A DNA stretch of 64,000 bases from positions 62,001 through 126,000 of the forward strand of contig OZ245030.1 of assembly GCA_965223985.1 (NCBI GenBank), read 5' to 3'. Origin of the DNA: JAPPKS01 sp963667895 (lineage in GTDB: Bacteria; Poribacteria; WGA-4E; PCPOR2b). Below are positions 28,908 through 39,105 of the stretch, in pieces; position 1 is the stretch's first letter, and each line of letters opens with the position of its first letter. The notes under the pieces were generated by a model that was given only the letters and a program-made list of their open reading frames with translations, was not told the origin of the DNA and did not search any database. The position numbers and the translations under genes were made by a program.

Positions 28908-29987
28908 ATGAAAAAACGATTGTTCGGGAAGAGACTGGATTTGACGGGGGAAAACTTGCTGAAGTTCAGGCTTGTCATTGGTCTTATCGCTAAAGGCTGT
29001 CTTATCGGCGTCGCGTTTATTATTCCGGGTGTGAGTGGCGGCACAATGGCAATTGTACTAGGAATTTATGAACGCTTAATTCGCGCTTTGCACCAGATCG
29101 GATTTTCGACCGTTCAGAAATTTTTAGGTGCTATCACCCTGAAGAAAGACAAAATATCTGAAGCGCGTGCGGAACTGCGACGTATCGACGTTGGATTTTT
29201 GGCTGCCCTTGTTATTGGCGCTGCGCTTGCGATCAAAGCTTTATCTGCCCTGATTGTTTACCTGCTCAATAACCAGCATGATCCCACTCATGGTTTCTTT
29301 TGCGGCTTGATTCTGGCGTCAATTATAATTCCCGCCAAGATGTTGAAGCGTTTTACTGGAAAAGCGTTTATTTCTATGCTTATCGCCATCGCTTTGACTG
29401 TGGGACTCTCACTCAGTATAACTGGGGAGGATAGGCTAGAAAACGCTAGGAAAAAGGATGAACTTGAGGAAAGCCGTCAGTCCAACGTCTCTGCTACCGG
29501 CAAGATAACTCCTGAAACGGACAGAGAAAGGGTAGATTATTCTGTTATCAAGCTGCTGTACCTGTTCTTTTGTGGGGCTGTTTCCGCTTCAGCGATGATT
29601 CTTCCTGGAATCAGTGGATCGTTTCTTCTGATGTTTCTCGGCGTCTACTTTGACGTTCTAGCGGCGGTCAATCATTTGGGTTGGCTTGTGTTGGCGATTT
29701 TCGCTGCCGGCTGTGGCATTGGACTCTTGGCATTTACCCGATTGGTAAACTACGTCCTTGAACGCTACCGCGATTTAACAATATCTTTTTTAATTGGGCT
29801 AATGGTGGGGTCTCTGTACCGGCTTTGGCCCTTCTGGAATTTTGAGTTTGTCGGCCGCGAACGCATTGACGTTGCGCATATTATACCTCAAGTGAACATG
29901 AATGTGTTAATCACGGCGCTGGCATTTCTCGCCGGTTGTGGGGTTATTTTGCTGTTTTATCGATTCGATCAAAGAGAATCGGCGTAA
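28908..29987 (+). CDS. DUF368 membrane protein, PopT-like undecaprenyl-phosphate translocase
   Basis: An inverted-repeat membrane protein. The first half contains IGVAFIIPGVSGGTMAIVLGIYERLI and the second SASAMILPGISGSFLLMFLGVYFDVL, the paired PGxSG re-entrant motifs of DUF368. About 8-10 hydrophobic segments are visible, with a hydrophilic insert at about residues 170-220. Members of this family return undecaprenyl phosphate across the membrane (PopT). ATG 28908 gives a usual N-terminus; ATG 28836 overlaps surE and would add 24 residues. The role here is taken from the family. Confidence 0.85.
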   Translation: MKKRLFGKRLDLTGENLLKFRLVIGLIAKGCLIGVAFIIPGVSGGTMAIVLGIYERLIRALHQIGFSTVQKFLGAITLKKDKISEARAELRRIDVGFLAALVIGAALAIKALSALIVYLLNNQHDPTHGFFCGLILASIIIPAKMLKRFTGKAFISMLIAIALTVGLSLSITGEDRLENARKKDELEESRQSNVSATGKITPETDRERVDYSVIKLLYLFFCGAVSASAMILPGISGSFLLMFLGVYFDVLAAVNHLGWLVLAIFAAGCGIGLLAFTRLVNYVLERYRDLTISFLIGLMVGSLYRLWPFWNFEFVGRERIDVAHIIPQVNMNVLITALAFLAGCGVILLFYRFDQRESA

Positions 29988-30047
29988 CTCAACGGAATTG
30001 AAATCGCTGCCACCTAGGTATGTGTGCCTCCCAACAACGATGACGTT

Positions 30048-30917
30048 ATGAAAACAGTCGGTTTTTTTGTCAACACGTCTAAGCCCAAAGCATCCGAAGT
30101 CGTCATCGCGTTATACAATTGGCTTCGGGATAGAAGTATCGAGCCGTTGATTCCTGATGAGCAAGCCTCAACACTCGGTGCACCACGGTCAGGATGCGAT
30201 CAGGACGGCGTTGTTGCCCAATGCGATGTTTTAGTGGTGCTTGGTGGCGATGGAACGCTATTGAACGCTGCCCACACGCCCCAGATCGAAAACGTGCCAA
30301 TTCTTGCGGTCAATCTCGGTCATCTTGGTTTCCTTACTGAAGTTTCTCTTGATGAGCTTTATCCGGCGTTAACTAACATTTTTGCGGGAAATTACAATAT
30401 CGATCGGCGGATGATGTTGGAAATTGATGTGGATAATCCCGATTTGCGGGGTTCAAAATCTTTTGCCCTTAATGATGTTGTGATTCGCTGTTATGGGCAG
30501 CTCATTGAACTCGATACTTATATTGATGGTGAAGTGTTCGTGATTTATAACGCCGATGGACTGATTATCGCCACTCCAAGTGGTTCAACAGCCTATTCCC
30601 TGGCAAGTGGCGGGACTATTGTCGACCCGCACCTCAACGCGATTCTTTTAACGCCGATTGCGCCCCATTCGCTCACGGTTCGCCCTTTTATTGCGCTCGG
30701 GGATTCCGAGATTACTGTTGCGATGCGATCTAATTACAGCAGCGTTGACCTTTTTGTTGACGGACGGCGCGAAACACACACTCTTACCTCAGACTGCTTG
30801 ATTCGTATCCGAAAGGCGAAAAAGACAATCCAACTCATTCGTTGTGAGCATCGCAGCGCCTACGACGCCTTACGGACGAAATTGATGTTGGGAGAGGGAA
30901 CGAAACGTAAAACGTAA
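30048..30917 (+). CDS. nadK: NAD kinase
   Basis: Makes NADP from NAD and ATP. The signature GGDGT is at residues 66-70 (VLVVLGGDGTLLNAAH), followed by ILAVNLGHLGFLTE, the LNDVVI block, ADGLIIATPSGSTAYSLASGG and IAPHSLTVRPF. The start is ATG 30048, which gives the normal MKTVGFFVN start; GTG 30024 would add eight residues. It lies 23 bases before recN, a pairing common in many bacteria. Confidence 0.95.
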   Translation: MKTVGFFVNTSKPKASEVVIALYNWLRDRSIEPLIPDEQASTLGAPRSGCDQDGVVAQCDVLVVLGGDGTLLNAAHTPQIENVPILAVNLGHLGFLTEVSLDELYPALTNIFAGNYNIDRRMMLEIDVDNPDLRGSKSFALNDVVIRCYGQLIELDTYIDGEVFVIYNADGLIIATPSGSTAYSLASGGTIVDPHLNAILLTPIAPHSLTVRPFIALGDSEITVAMRSNYSSVDLFVDGRRETHTLTSDCLIRIRKAKKTIQLIRCEHRSAYDALRTKLMLGEGTKRKT

Positions 30918-30940
30918 GGCATAGTTTTTTTATTTACGCT

Positions 30941-32674
30941 ATGATCGAGGAACTTTATATCCGAAACGTCGCGCTTATCGATGAACTCCGACTGGAATTT
31001 TCCCCCGGTCTAAATATCTTCACGGGCGAAACTGGAGCCGGAAAGTCTGTCATCCTGAACGCCGTGGGATTGGCATTAGGTGAGCGTAGTGTCTCTGGAG
31101 TTGTTCCACCGGGTAAGAGCCACGCGAAAGTGCAAATTGCGGTTAGTCTGCCACCTGTCCATCCAGTATGGCATTGCCTCAGTGAATCCGGTCTCGATAA
31201 TGTTTTTGATACACAGGAGGAGTTCCTTATATCTCGACGAATTAGTGAAAACGGGCGGAGTCGGTGCTATCTCAACGGACAGATGGTCAACCTGACACTT
31301 CTACAGGCTATTGGGAACTTGCTGGTCGATATTCACGGTCAGCATGAACATCAGTCGCTTTTCCGATCTGAGACCCATTTGGATCTGCTTGATGCTTTCG
31401 GTAAACTTCAGGGGCTGCGATTGCAGGTCAGCAAAATGTACGATGAAATTCACACGTTGCGCGGGCGTCTTACTGATTTTTCACGGAGGTTGCACGAATC
31501 GACGCATGAGAAGGAGTTGTTGGAATTTCAACTGGATGAATTGAAGAATGCCCAACTTCAAGAAGAAGAGGAAGAGAGCCTTATCAATGAGCGTAACCTT
31601 CTCAGTAACGCGGAAGCTCGTTTTGAATCCGCGAGTCTGGCTTACGATTATCTTTATAGTGGAGACCAATCGAATCCTTCAATACTGGACAACCTGAAAG
31701 AGATAAATCGCACAATTTCAAAACTCAGTCAGATGGACGCAAATCTAGTTGAGTTAAATGTCCGGTTGGAATCTGCTTTGTACGAATTGGAGGATATCAC
31801 CTATCAAATTCGTGACTACCGTGACTCTGTGGAATTTAACTCACATCGTCTCACAGAAGTCGAAGACCGTTTGGATCTTGTCCACCGGCTCAAGCGGAAG
31901 TACGGTAATTCTATCGCTGAAATTTTGGATTATCAAGCGCATGTGGATCAGAAACTGAAAGAATTCCTGGTCGGTTCTGAACACATCGAAGAACTGAAAA
32001 ATCAAATTCAGGTTGCGATTACGAAGGGACAGGAACTCGCGGTTGATCTCTCTGAAAAACGCAAAGAAACCGCTACGCGGTTGGAGTCTTTAATCGAGAT
32101 GCAACTCCAAACGCTGGGAATGGAAAAAGCAATTTTCCAGATTCTTGTGCAGCCGATGGAGTCGCCCAATGGAATCCTGCAGATCGACGAAAAACGGTAT
32201 GAATTGAAGTCCCGTGGAATGGATGAAATTGAATTTCTGATTGCGCCCAACGTTGGATCTGAACCGAAATCTTTGACAAAAATTGCGTCCGGCGGTGAAA
32301 TCTCTCGCGTCATGCTTGCCCTGAAAACCGCACTTGCCCGAATTGACAACATCCCATCAATGATTTATGACGAGATTGATGTCGGCATCGGTGGGCATAC
32401 GGCGGACATCGTTGGGCAAAAATTGGAGGAATTGGCGCGTGTGCGTCAGGTAATCTGTATCACGCACCTTCCGCAAATCGCACGCCTCGCCAATAGGCAT
32501 TTTCGTGTTGAGAAACGTGTAAAGGACAATCAGACAACAATCTCAGCGAAACAGTTAATTTCGGAAGAACGGGTTAAGGAAATTGCCCGGATGCATGGCG
32601 GAGAGCTGACGGAAACTGCGCTTGTACGCGCACGAGAACTGTTAAAAGGACAAAGTTCAGAGGCGTGCGGTTAA
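30941..32674 (+). CDS. recN: DNA repair protein RecN
   Basis: An SMC-like ATPase that works in double-strand break repair. The 577 residues have an N-terminal ATPase lobe with Walker A GETGAGKS (29-36) and LNGQMVNL, VDIHGQHEHQSL. Two coiled-coil arms and a C-terminal lobe follow (ASGGEISRVMLALKTAL signature, MIYDEIDVGIGGHTADIVG Walker B, QVICITHLPQIA). It is intact, unlike the YhaO-YhaN system 5 kb upstream. It ends the tyrS-recN run. Confidence 0.96.
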   Translation: MIEELYIRNVALIDELRLEFSPGLNIFTGETGAGKSVILNAVGLALGERSVSGVVPPGKSHAKVQIAVSLPPVHPVWHCLSESGLDNVFDTQEEFLISRRISENGRSRCYLNGQMVNLTLLQAIGNLLVDIHGQHEHQSLFRSETHLDLLDAFGKLQGLRLQVSKMYDEIHTLRGRLTDFSRRLHESTHEKELLEFQLDELKNAQLQEEEEESLINERNLLSNAEARFESASLAYDYLYSGDQSNPSILDNLKEINRTISKLSQMDANLVELNVRLESALYELEDITYQIRDYRDSVEFNSHRLTEVEDRLDLVHRLKRKYGNSIAEILDYQAHVDQKLKEFLVGSEHIEELKNQIQVAITKGQELAVDLSEKRKETATRLESLIEMQLQTLGMEKAIFQILVQPMESPNGILQIDEKRYELKSRGMDEIEFLIAPNVGSEPKSLTKIASGGEISRVMLALKTALARIDNIPSMIYDEIDVGIGGHTADIVGQKLEELARVRQVICITHLPQIARLANRHFRVEKRVKDNQTTISAKQLISEERVKEIARMHGGELTETALVRARELLKGQSSEACG

Positions 32675-32699
32675 GAAAATACGCCATTATCGGCAGCTC

Positions 32700-32960
32700 A
32701 AGCTAACTTTGAGAATGACTTGATGTATATATGAACGGTTCAATCACATTAAAGTAATAATGGAACAACAGGTTGAAAAGGTGTTTACAGCAATTTTTGC
32801 ATGGTTTCCCTGCTGGAAGGTACAGTTTAGCATGGCGAGAAAAGGTATTCCTTTTCAAGTATCTTTTCCAAACAGGCATGCAGGCAAGAAAACATCCGTG
32901 TTTTCCAAATTGAGGAGGGTTGGAGTCATGCTCCATAGTGTATGTATATAAGGCGGATGA
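32700..32960. repeat. Possible interspersed repeat upstream of the oxidoreductase gene
   Basis: About 260 bases with internal symmetry: AAAAGG-tatt-CCTTTT near 32841-32856, and TGTATATA-type repeats at both edges (near 32723 and 32940). Its minus-strand translation (32703-32936) is Cys- and aromatic-rich and unlike the neighbours, which suggests repeat DNA rather than a gene. Only one copy is in the window, so the repeat nature is a guess. Confidence 0.3.
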
Positions 32961-32963
32961 AAT

Positions 32964-35900
32964 ATGGATAAAAGATTTATACAGGAAAGTGGTACGAATG
33001 TTTATACAGGTTGTGAGTTGTTAATTAAAGGGGTGCTCGAAAGTGGAGTCAGTCTTCTAACAGGATACCCGGGATCGCCACTTGCCGATGTCTTCGAAGT
33101 TATTCGACGGAATGCAAGTCTCTTTAAGGAGCACGGGATAGTTGCGCAGATTGCAAACAATGAAGCCCTTAGCGTAGCAAGGCTTAACGGATCACAGATG
33201 GCGAAACTGCGTGCAGTCGCTTTTATGAAGAGCGTTGGACTCCATGTGGCGTCTGACGCCCTAGCGATTAGCAATTTGGCGGGGACAACGGGTGGAGCCG
33301 TTGTTGTCGTCGGAGATGATCCTGCCTCGAGCAGCACACAGGTACCTGCGGATTCTCGTTTCATAGCCCGTCATCTCTATACACCAGTTGTGGAGCCGAG
33401 CACATTCCAGGAAGTGAAGGATTGGCTGCGTGTCGCTTTTGAACTCTCCGTTAGTTCCAATCTATACACAACCTACTTGGTCACAGTAAATCAGGCAGAT
33501 GGCGGGGGGAATGTTCAGCTTCATCCGAACCGCTACCCCGACATTAACGCGAATGATACAACGACGCTCAATACGGATGAGATCAATATAGATAACCGCG
33601 TGGTTTTGCCGCCCGATAGCGCCCGGATTGAGATTGAAACCTTAGAAAGACGTTTACCCATCGCGATTAAGACTGCGCGAGACCACAATCTGAATCAAAT
33701 TTGCAATCTAAACGGAATCAAACACGAGATGGGTTTTGTCACGTCAGGAGCGGCTTACACGTATCTCGAGCATGCTCTCCATGAGCTGGAAATCCAAGGG
33801 CAAATTCCAATCCTTAAACTCGGTTTGACCCATCCAGTTGATGCAGAGATTGTACGCCAATTTTCGGCGAGTGTGCGCGAGATTTATGTCGTCGAGGAGA
33901 AGCGCCCACTTCTTGAGAAAGACATCAAGGCGATCGTGGGCGAGCTCTACCAAAGTGGCGAAAGCAATCGATTTGTGCAGGTGTGGGGGAAACAATTTCC
34001 AAACGGCTTAGCTGGGATTCCCGAATCGCTTGGACTCAATCCGTCCATCCTGATTCAACGGTTGATTCCACTCCTTCAGTGGAAGAGTCAAGCAGATTCA
34101 TCCCGCAAATTCAAAGAATTAGACGGAAAGGAAAAAGTTACCCCTCGTCCCGAGCTACAGATAGGGAGGACTGAAGAATCAGGTTTTTCCGCTGCGAAAA
34201 TTCACATCAATAAAGATGTGCTCTCGCGAGAAGGAAATCGGATCGAACAGGTCAATTCTTATGAAGTTCAAATTCCGGCGCGAACACCTACTTTTTGCCC
34301 GGGATGTCCACATCGCGATTCTTCGAGTGTCTTTCTGGAGATTGCCAAGCATTTTATGGATGCCGACTACATGGAAAAGCAGCACGCTTCATCACCTGTA
34401 GATCTCGTTTTTCATGGGGACATTGGCTGCTATTCTATGCTGAAGTACGAACCGTTTCCACGTCTCATGCACAATCTCTCAGCGATGGCGCTGGGTGGTG
34501 GCACAGGAGCGGGAATTGATTCGTTCATAAATAATAAACAGATTGTCTTTATGGGCGATTCCACCTTCTTCCATGGGGGAATGTCGGCAATCTCCGACTC
34601 AATTAAGAATGGGCAAGATATCACATACGTCATCCTGGATAATAAGACAACTGCAATGACAGGACATCAACCTACACCTGCGGGGGAGGAGGATATCCTC
34701 GGCAATTCGACGTTCGCCCAAGACATAGAAAAAGTTGCCCAAGGACTTGCCGGGAGTTCCAATCTCTTCATCGTCCGAACTGATCCTGAAGATCGTGTTA
34801 AGTATAAGGCTCTTCTTGAGGAAACGATTCTCCAGCTAGGGGTTAAGATTGTAATTGCTGATAAGGAATGTGGAATCACCTACCATCGTCGATTGCGACG
34901 TGAACACCAGAGAACAATAAAAAAAAGAGGTTTCTTGAAGGTAGAGAAGCATATCAATATCACCCCGGAAGTTTGCGAATTTTGTCTGGAATGCACCAAA
35001 GCCACTGGTTGTCCCGGTCTAAAAGTCAGCGAAACTGATTACGGACCAAAAATTGGCATCGATTCATCAAACTGTGTGTCCGACGGGGCTTGTGCACGGA
35101 TAAAGTGGGCATGTCCCTCGTTTGAAGAGGTCATCGTAACACGCAAGCGTCCACCGCGAGTGTTGGTGAATGCAGACTTAAATTTGAACGAACGTGAAAA
35201 CAACATATCAATTGGTGTCGCTCCCACGATAATGGAACCACTGCCGCTACCGTCACTGCGCGATTTCGATCGAACATGGAGTGTGTATGCAGCTGGCGTT
35301 GGTGGAATGGGAATTGGTACAATCTCGTCCATACTGGTTCTCGCCGGGTATACACAAGGGTATCAAGTACAATTCTGCGATAAGAAGGGTTTGGCAATAC
35401 GCAACGGTGGCGTCTACGCACATGTGACTTATTCAAAGACGGACAATCAAATTTCTCCAATCATCCCTTATGGAAAAGCAGATCTCCTGCTGGGTTTGGA
35501 CATTTTAGAGGCAGTGCGTGGAATTGATCCTAAGGCACCATTTCGGATTGCTACGCCGGATGGAACAACCGCTATTGTGAATACAGCGAAAACAGATACG
35601 GTAACCACACTTATTGGCAAGGATAGCTTTGAAGTTGCGGATTTAGAGGATAGCATACGGACTTATACCAAAACCGATGAATATTTCGGGGAGGACTTAT
35701 TTGAGATCTCTGAGCGATTACTAGGAAACAAACTTTACGCGAACATCATGCTGCTAGGTGTGGCTTTTCAGCGCCGGTTGCTTCCACTAGAACTCGATAG
35801 TATTCAATCAGCGTTGAAATGGGTGGCGAAACCATCCGATCTAGCGTCCAATCAACGCGCTTTTGACCTTGGTAGACGGATTGCTATGGATGCGGAGGTA

Positions 35901-36656
35901 TTCTCGGTGGCGCTCAAGCAGCAAGGGTATAAAGCGTTACTTAGGGAGAAATGTGGCATATTAGCAAAAAGAAGACGGGGTGAAGTCTTGGCAGGTGAAT
36001 ATGAGAAGCTAGTTCAAGAAGCGGTGGAGACCATGGAATTAGACGAAATGACCAATCGCAGCTTGGCGTTGAGGGTATACGATCTTGTTCAATTCGAAAA
36101 CCTGAACTATGCCCGCGTGTACACCGAAAACATTCAATGTATCTATGCCAAAGACTTTCGTGCGGAGGGCTTTCGAGCTACCAAAGCTGCTATCAACTAC
36201 TTGTTCAAGGTTATGCTCATTAAAGACGAAATTTACGTGGCTCACCTGCTAACTTGCGAGGACAAATTAAAACACGATAAAGCGCAGTATAATGTAGACG
36301 AATCAAATGGAGATAGGATCAAGTATGTTCACCTCAACCGCCCCCAATTCGCTGTAATGGGAGTGAATATTCGGTGGGATATGAACACCCGGAACTGGCA
36401 ACTGAGTTTGATGAAACGGATGAAGTTCCTCAGACGTTGGCTTTCTCAGTGGCACCCAAAGGAAAAAGCCTTCCGCGATTGGTACATCGTTGAGGTTGTA
36501 GGCACCTTTGCTCCAACAGATGCCAAAAATTACGAAACTCACGTTCGTGCGCTGGAAGTCCCTGAAGAAGTTTGTGGTTATCGAGAAGTGCGTTATCCGA
36601 AAATGGAAGCCGCTAAACAAAAGGTTGAATTGTTATTATCGAAGGTTCATCATTGA
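32964..36656 (+). CDS. Fused indolepyruvate:ferredoxin oxidoreductase
   Basis: Oxidises aryl- or 2-oxo acids with CoA and reduces ferredoxin. All parts are fused into 1230 residues. There is a POR N-terminal pyrimidine domain (about 15-190, YPGSPLADVFEVI) and a TPP domain (about 440-640, CPGCPHRDSS, GDIGCYSM, DNKTTAMTGHQPTP). A cysteine-rich Fe-S segment follows (about 670-710, CEFCLECTKATGCPG..CVSDGACA...C). Next is a gamma-subunit domain (about 770-960, GVGGMGIGTISSILVLAG..GYQVQ), then a C-terminal DUF6537 region. This matches the long bacterial IOR type. GGAGG-like AAGGCGGATG precedes the start. Confidence 0.93.
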   Translation: MDKRFIQESGTNVYTGCELLIKGVLESGVSLLTGYPGSPLADVFEVIRRNASLFKEHGIVAQIANNEALSVARLNGSQMAKLRAVAFMKSVGLHVASDALAISNLAGTTGGAVVVVGDDPASSSTQVPADSRFIARHLYTPVVEPSTFQEVKDWLRVAFELSVSSNLYTTYLVTVNQADGGGNVQLHPNRYPDINANDTTTLNTDEINIDNRVVLPPDSARIEIETLERRLPIAIKTARDHNLNQICNLNGIKHEMGFVTSGAAYTYLEHALHELEIQGQIPILKLGLTHPVDAEIVRQFSASVREIYVVEEKRPLLEKDIKAIVGELYQSGESNRFVQVWGKQFPNGLAGIPESLGLNPSILIQRLIPLLQWKSQADSSRKFKELDGKEKVTPRPELQIGRTEESGFSAAKIHINKDVLSREGNRIEQVNSYEVQIPARTPTFCPGCPHRDSSSVFLEIAKHFMDADYMEKQHASSPVDLVFHGDIGCYSMLKYEPFPRLMHNLSAMALGGGTGAGIDSFINNKQIVFMGDSTFFHGGMSAISDSIKNGQDITYVILDNKTTAMTGHQPTPAGEEDILGNSTFAQDIEKVAQGLAGSSNLFIVRTDPEDRVKYKALLEETILQLGVKIVIADKECGITYHRRLRREHQRTIKKRGFLKVEKHINITPEVCEFCLECTKATGCPGLKVSETDYGPKIGIDSSNCVSDGACARIKWACPSFEEVIVTRKRPPRVLVNADLNLNERENNISIGVAPTIMEPLPLPSLRDFDRTWSVYAAGVGGMGIGTISSILVLAGYTQGYQVQFCDKKGLAIRNGGVYAHVTYSKTDNQISPIIPYGKADLLLGLDILEAVRGIDPKAPFRIATPDGTTAIVNTAKTDTVTTLIGKDSFEVADLEDSIRTYTKTDEYFGEDLFEISERLLGNKLYANIMLLGVAFQRRLLPLELDSIQSALKWVAKPSDLASNQRAFDLGRRIAMDAEVFSVALKQQGYKALLREKCGILAKRRRGEVLAGEYEKLVQEAVETMELDEMTNRSLALRVYDLVQFENLNYARVYTENIQCIYAKDFRAEGFRATKAAINYLFKVMLIKDEIYVAHLLTCEDKLKHDKAQYNVDESNGDRIKYVHLNRPQFAVMGVNIRWDMNTRNWQLSLMKRMKFLRRWLSQWHPKEKAFRDWYIVEVVGTFAPTDAKNYETHVRALEVPEEVCGYREVRYPKMEAAKQKVELLLSKVHH

Positions 36657-36857
36657 TCTCGAAGTCGCCATCAGGGTTGAAGAGCGTTGATACAATTTCG
36701 GTTGAGGAAGACTCGCCAAACAATAGCTTGACAAATTCGATGGACTTTCTTATGAGCGACTGATAACCGCTCTGGATTATGAGTTCGAGTTGTGTGACGG
36801 GAAACTTCGTTGCGGAAGGATTGGGTTCGTTGATGTATAACTGGTGCACGTGAAAGA

Positions 36858-37733
36858 GTGAAACATTACGCATCACACGTCACAGGCAAAACCAAAATTG
36901 TTGGCGTTATAGGCGATCCGGTCGAGCACAGTTGCTCGCCGCAAATGCACAATGCCGCATTTGCCGTATTAGGTCTGGATTGTGTTTACGTCCCTTTTCG
37001 TGTCCGACCAAATGATTTGCGTGTTGCCCTTGAGGGATTCAAGGCGACCAACATCCTCGGAGTGAATGTCACCGTTCCTTACAAACAACGTGTGATTCCA
37101 TACCTTGCTCAGATTTCTCAAGAAGCGACGCTAATTGGTGCTGTTAACACGCTAATTATTGAACATGGAAAGATTACCGGCGAAAATACAGATGCGTCCG
37201 GCTTTTTGCAAGCGATGTTGCACGCGGGTGTTGAGGTGCCCCGGAACGGTTCTGCTGTCGTGATTGGAGCGGGCGGATCGGCGCGAGCTATCGTCGTAGC
37301 GCTCGTCCGTGCCAACCTGCAAACCATTATCATTGCCAATCGTACCGCACCGAAAGCCGTTGCTCTTGCTACAAATCTTTCTGAGAAAACAAGGGCGAAA
37401 ATTAGTGGGATGGGACTTGATGATGCGAAACTACCAGACGCAGTGTCGAAGAGTCAGTTAATAGTCAATACCGCCTCCGCAAGTATGGATACTTCGCACC
37501 CGCTATTGATTCGACCCGAGTGGTTAACTCCGCAATCCATCGTGTACGATATCATCTACACACCTCCTGAAACCCGCTTGATACAAGCGGCTGCAAAACG
37601 CGGATGCCGTACAATTGGTGGACTTGGGATGCTTCTCTACCAAGGAGCAATTGCATTTGAAATGTGGATGCAAGTTCCACCGCCCATTGAGACAATGCGT
37701 TGTGCACTTCAACAAGCGTTGGATCGAATGTAG
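36858..37733 (+). CDS. aroE: Shikimate dehydrogenase (NADP+)
   Basis: Reduces 3-dehydroshikimate in aromatic amino acid synthesis. 291 residues. Substrate domain: GVIGDPVEHSCSPQMHNAAF and NVTVPYK with the catalytic Lys. Then AVNTLI, NTDASGF with the catalytic Asp, the nucleotide loop VIGAGGSARAIV, and NRT with the NADP-preferring basic patch. It ends with GLGMLLYQGAIAFEMW. The start is GTG 36858 after GAAAGA. It is followed by zapA after 24 bases. Confidence 0.95.
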   Translation: MKHYASHVTGKTKIVGVIGDPVEHSCSPQMHNAAFAVLGLDCVYVPFRVRPNDLRVALEGFKATNILGVNVTVPYKQRVIPYLAQISQEATLIGAVNTLIIEHGKITGENTDASGFLQAMLHAGVEVPRNGSAVVIGAGGSARAIVVALVRANLQTIIIANRTAPKAVALATNLSEKTRAKISGMGLDDAKLPDAVSKSQLIVNTASASMDTSHPLLIRPEWLTPQSIVYDIIYTPPETRLIQAAAKRGCRTIGGLGMLLYQGAIAFEMWMQVPPPIETMRCALQQALDRM

Positions 37734-37757
37734 AAATTTCTTCCTTACAAGGTGATT

Positions 37758-38114
37758 ATGAAAGCTTCAGATTCTTCTCCTTCTACAACATCAGCGTCTG
37801 CTTCATCAATTAAGGTAAGTATTCTCAATACGCAATACACTATTAAACAGACGGACAACTTAACAGAAGATGATGTTCGTGCGTTAGCCGAGTACGTAGA
37901 TCGGATGATGCAACACTTCCGACAAAAAGGGCACAATGATATCAGTGTAGCGACTATGGCGGCTCTGAATATTGCCGCACAAATGTATGGTGAACAGAGG
38001 CGATCTGCTGATACAATTCTTCACCTCACTCAAGTTATAGATGAAGCGATGGATAACAATGCAGCGCCCGACACGCAGCATACAAACTCGACGGAAGATT
38101 CATCCCACCTTTAG
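37758..38114 (+). CDS. zapA: Cell division protein ZapA
   Basis: Stabilises the FtsZ ring. 118 residues: a Ser-rich N-terminus, then VSILNTQYTIK, LTEDDVRALAEYVDRMM, VATMAALNIAAQMYGE and a C-terminal coiled-coil helix. The start is ATG 37758 with AAGGTG upstream; GTG 37752 would lie inside that site. The acidic Asn/Thr tail is unconserved. Confidence 0.85.
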   Translation: MKASDSSPSTTSASASSIKVSILNTQYTIKQTDNLTEDDVRALAEYVDRMMQHFRQKGHNDISVATMAALNIAAQMYGEQRRSADTILHLTQVIDEAMDNNAAPDTQHTNSTEDSSHL

Positions 38115-38200
38115 TAAGCCTTAGCGAACCTTCTACGAAAGAATAGGAAGCTTGGAAGATCACTCCCCCCCTCAGTTCAATTGCCTTCCTCTCTTAGCCC

Positions 38201-38860
38201 TTAACGGATGACAACGAGATGACGAATTCGTTCCAGAGTTTTGTCGCCGATTCCTCTCACATTGACGAGATCATCCGCGCTGGAAAAGAGTCCATGGGTT
38301 TCTCGGTATTCAACGATGCGTTGCGCTATTACAGGCCCAATACGTGGAAGGGTTTGCAATTGTTCCAATGTGGCAACATTGAGATCGACGAGCAATTCAT
38401 GCTTGGGTATGGGCGGATTGGATGCAGGAGTGTGGGGTAAGGTTTTCTTTACGTCGACTGAAGGTGACGAGAGTTGGCGCGATACCGGCACATAGATCCG
38501 CTGACCGTCGCTGACTTTGGCAGCCAGATTTAGTTGGTGAATATTAGCTCTTTCAGTAGCCCCACCCGCTTTCTCAATAGCCCTTTCGACGCGTGCGCCG
38601 ACCGAAAGACGATATACCCCCGGTGATTGAACGGCACCGGCCACATGGACGAGAATCTCTGCAGGTGAATTTGACAAACTCGGAGCGTCTGAATTCGGTT
38701 TTTCCGCGGGTGAAGCGCGCTCCTGGTTGACGATGAGGTCCGGTTCACCGAGGAAAATCACAGGGTAAAAACGTCTTAGCATCCAGTATCCACTTCCCGC
38801 TAGTATCACGACGACCATTAAAATGAGGACATTTCGATATTGTTGGTCGAGGGTATTCAT
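38201..38860 (-). CDS. comEA: ComEA-like DNA-binding competence protein
   Basis: A periplasmic DNA receptor for natural transformation. 219 residues. It has an N-terminal membrane anchor (VLILMVVVILAGSGYWML), an SLBB domain (ILVHVAGAVQSPGVYRLSVGARVERAIEKAGG) and a C-terminal double helix-hairpin-helix (LNVATLEQLQTLPRIGPVIAQRIVEYRETHG and LVNVRGIGDKTLERI). The SLBB-HhH order is the full ComEA type. ComEC is not in the window, so uptake function is an inference. It converges with zapA. Confidence 0.88.
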   Translation of the reverse strand: MNTLDQQYRNVLILMVVVILAGSGYWMLRRFYPVIFLGEPDLIVNQERASPAEKPNSDAPSLSNSPAEILVHVAGAVQSPGVYRLSVGARVERAIEKAGGATERANIHQLNLAAKVSDGQRIYVPVSRQLSSPSVDVKKTLPHTPASNPPIPKHELLVDLNVATLEQLQTLPRIGPVIAQRIVEYRETHGLFSSADDLVNVRGIGDKTLERIRHLVVIR

Positions 38861-39105
38861 TTTGATTGAACGGTAATACTAGCATGGAGACCATAGAACC
38901 GACTATCGTCAATTTTCAGTTTAATGGCCCACGATGGAATTATCCCGATTATTGAATCGGGAGTCAACATGCTGTACAATAACGTCCGCTAGCAGACCGT
39001 GTGGACAAGTCGTCAAATCAGCGATTTATTCTGCTAACGAGAGCGTGGTCAATTAGCCTCTGAGCGACTAATTTCGATGACATTTTTCACGTTTCTTCAA
39101 CACCG

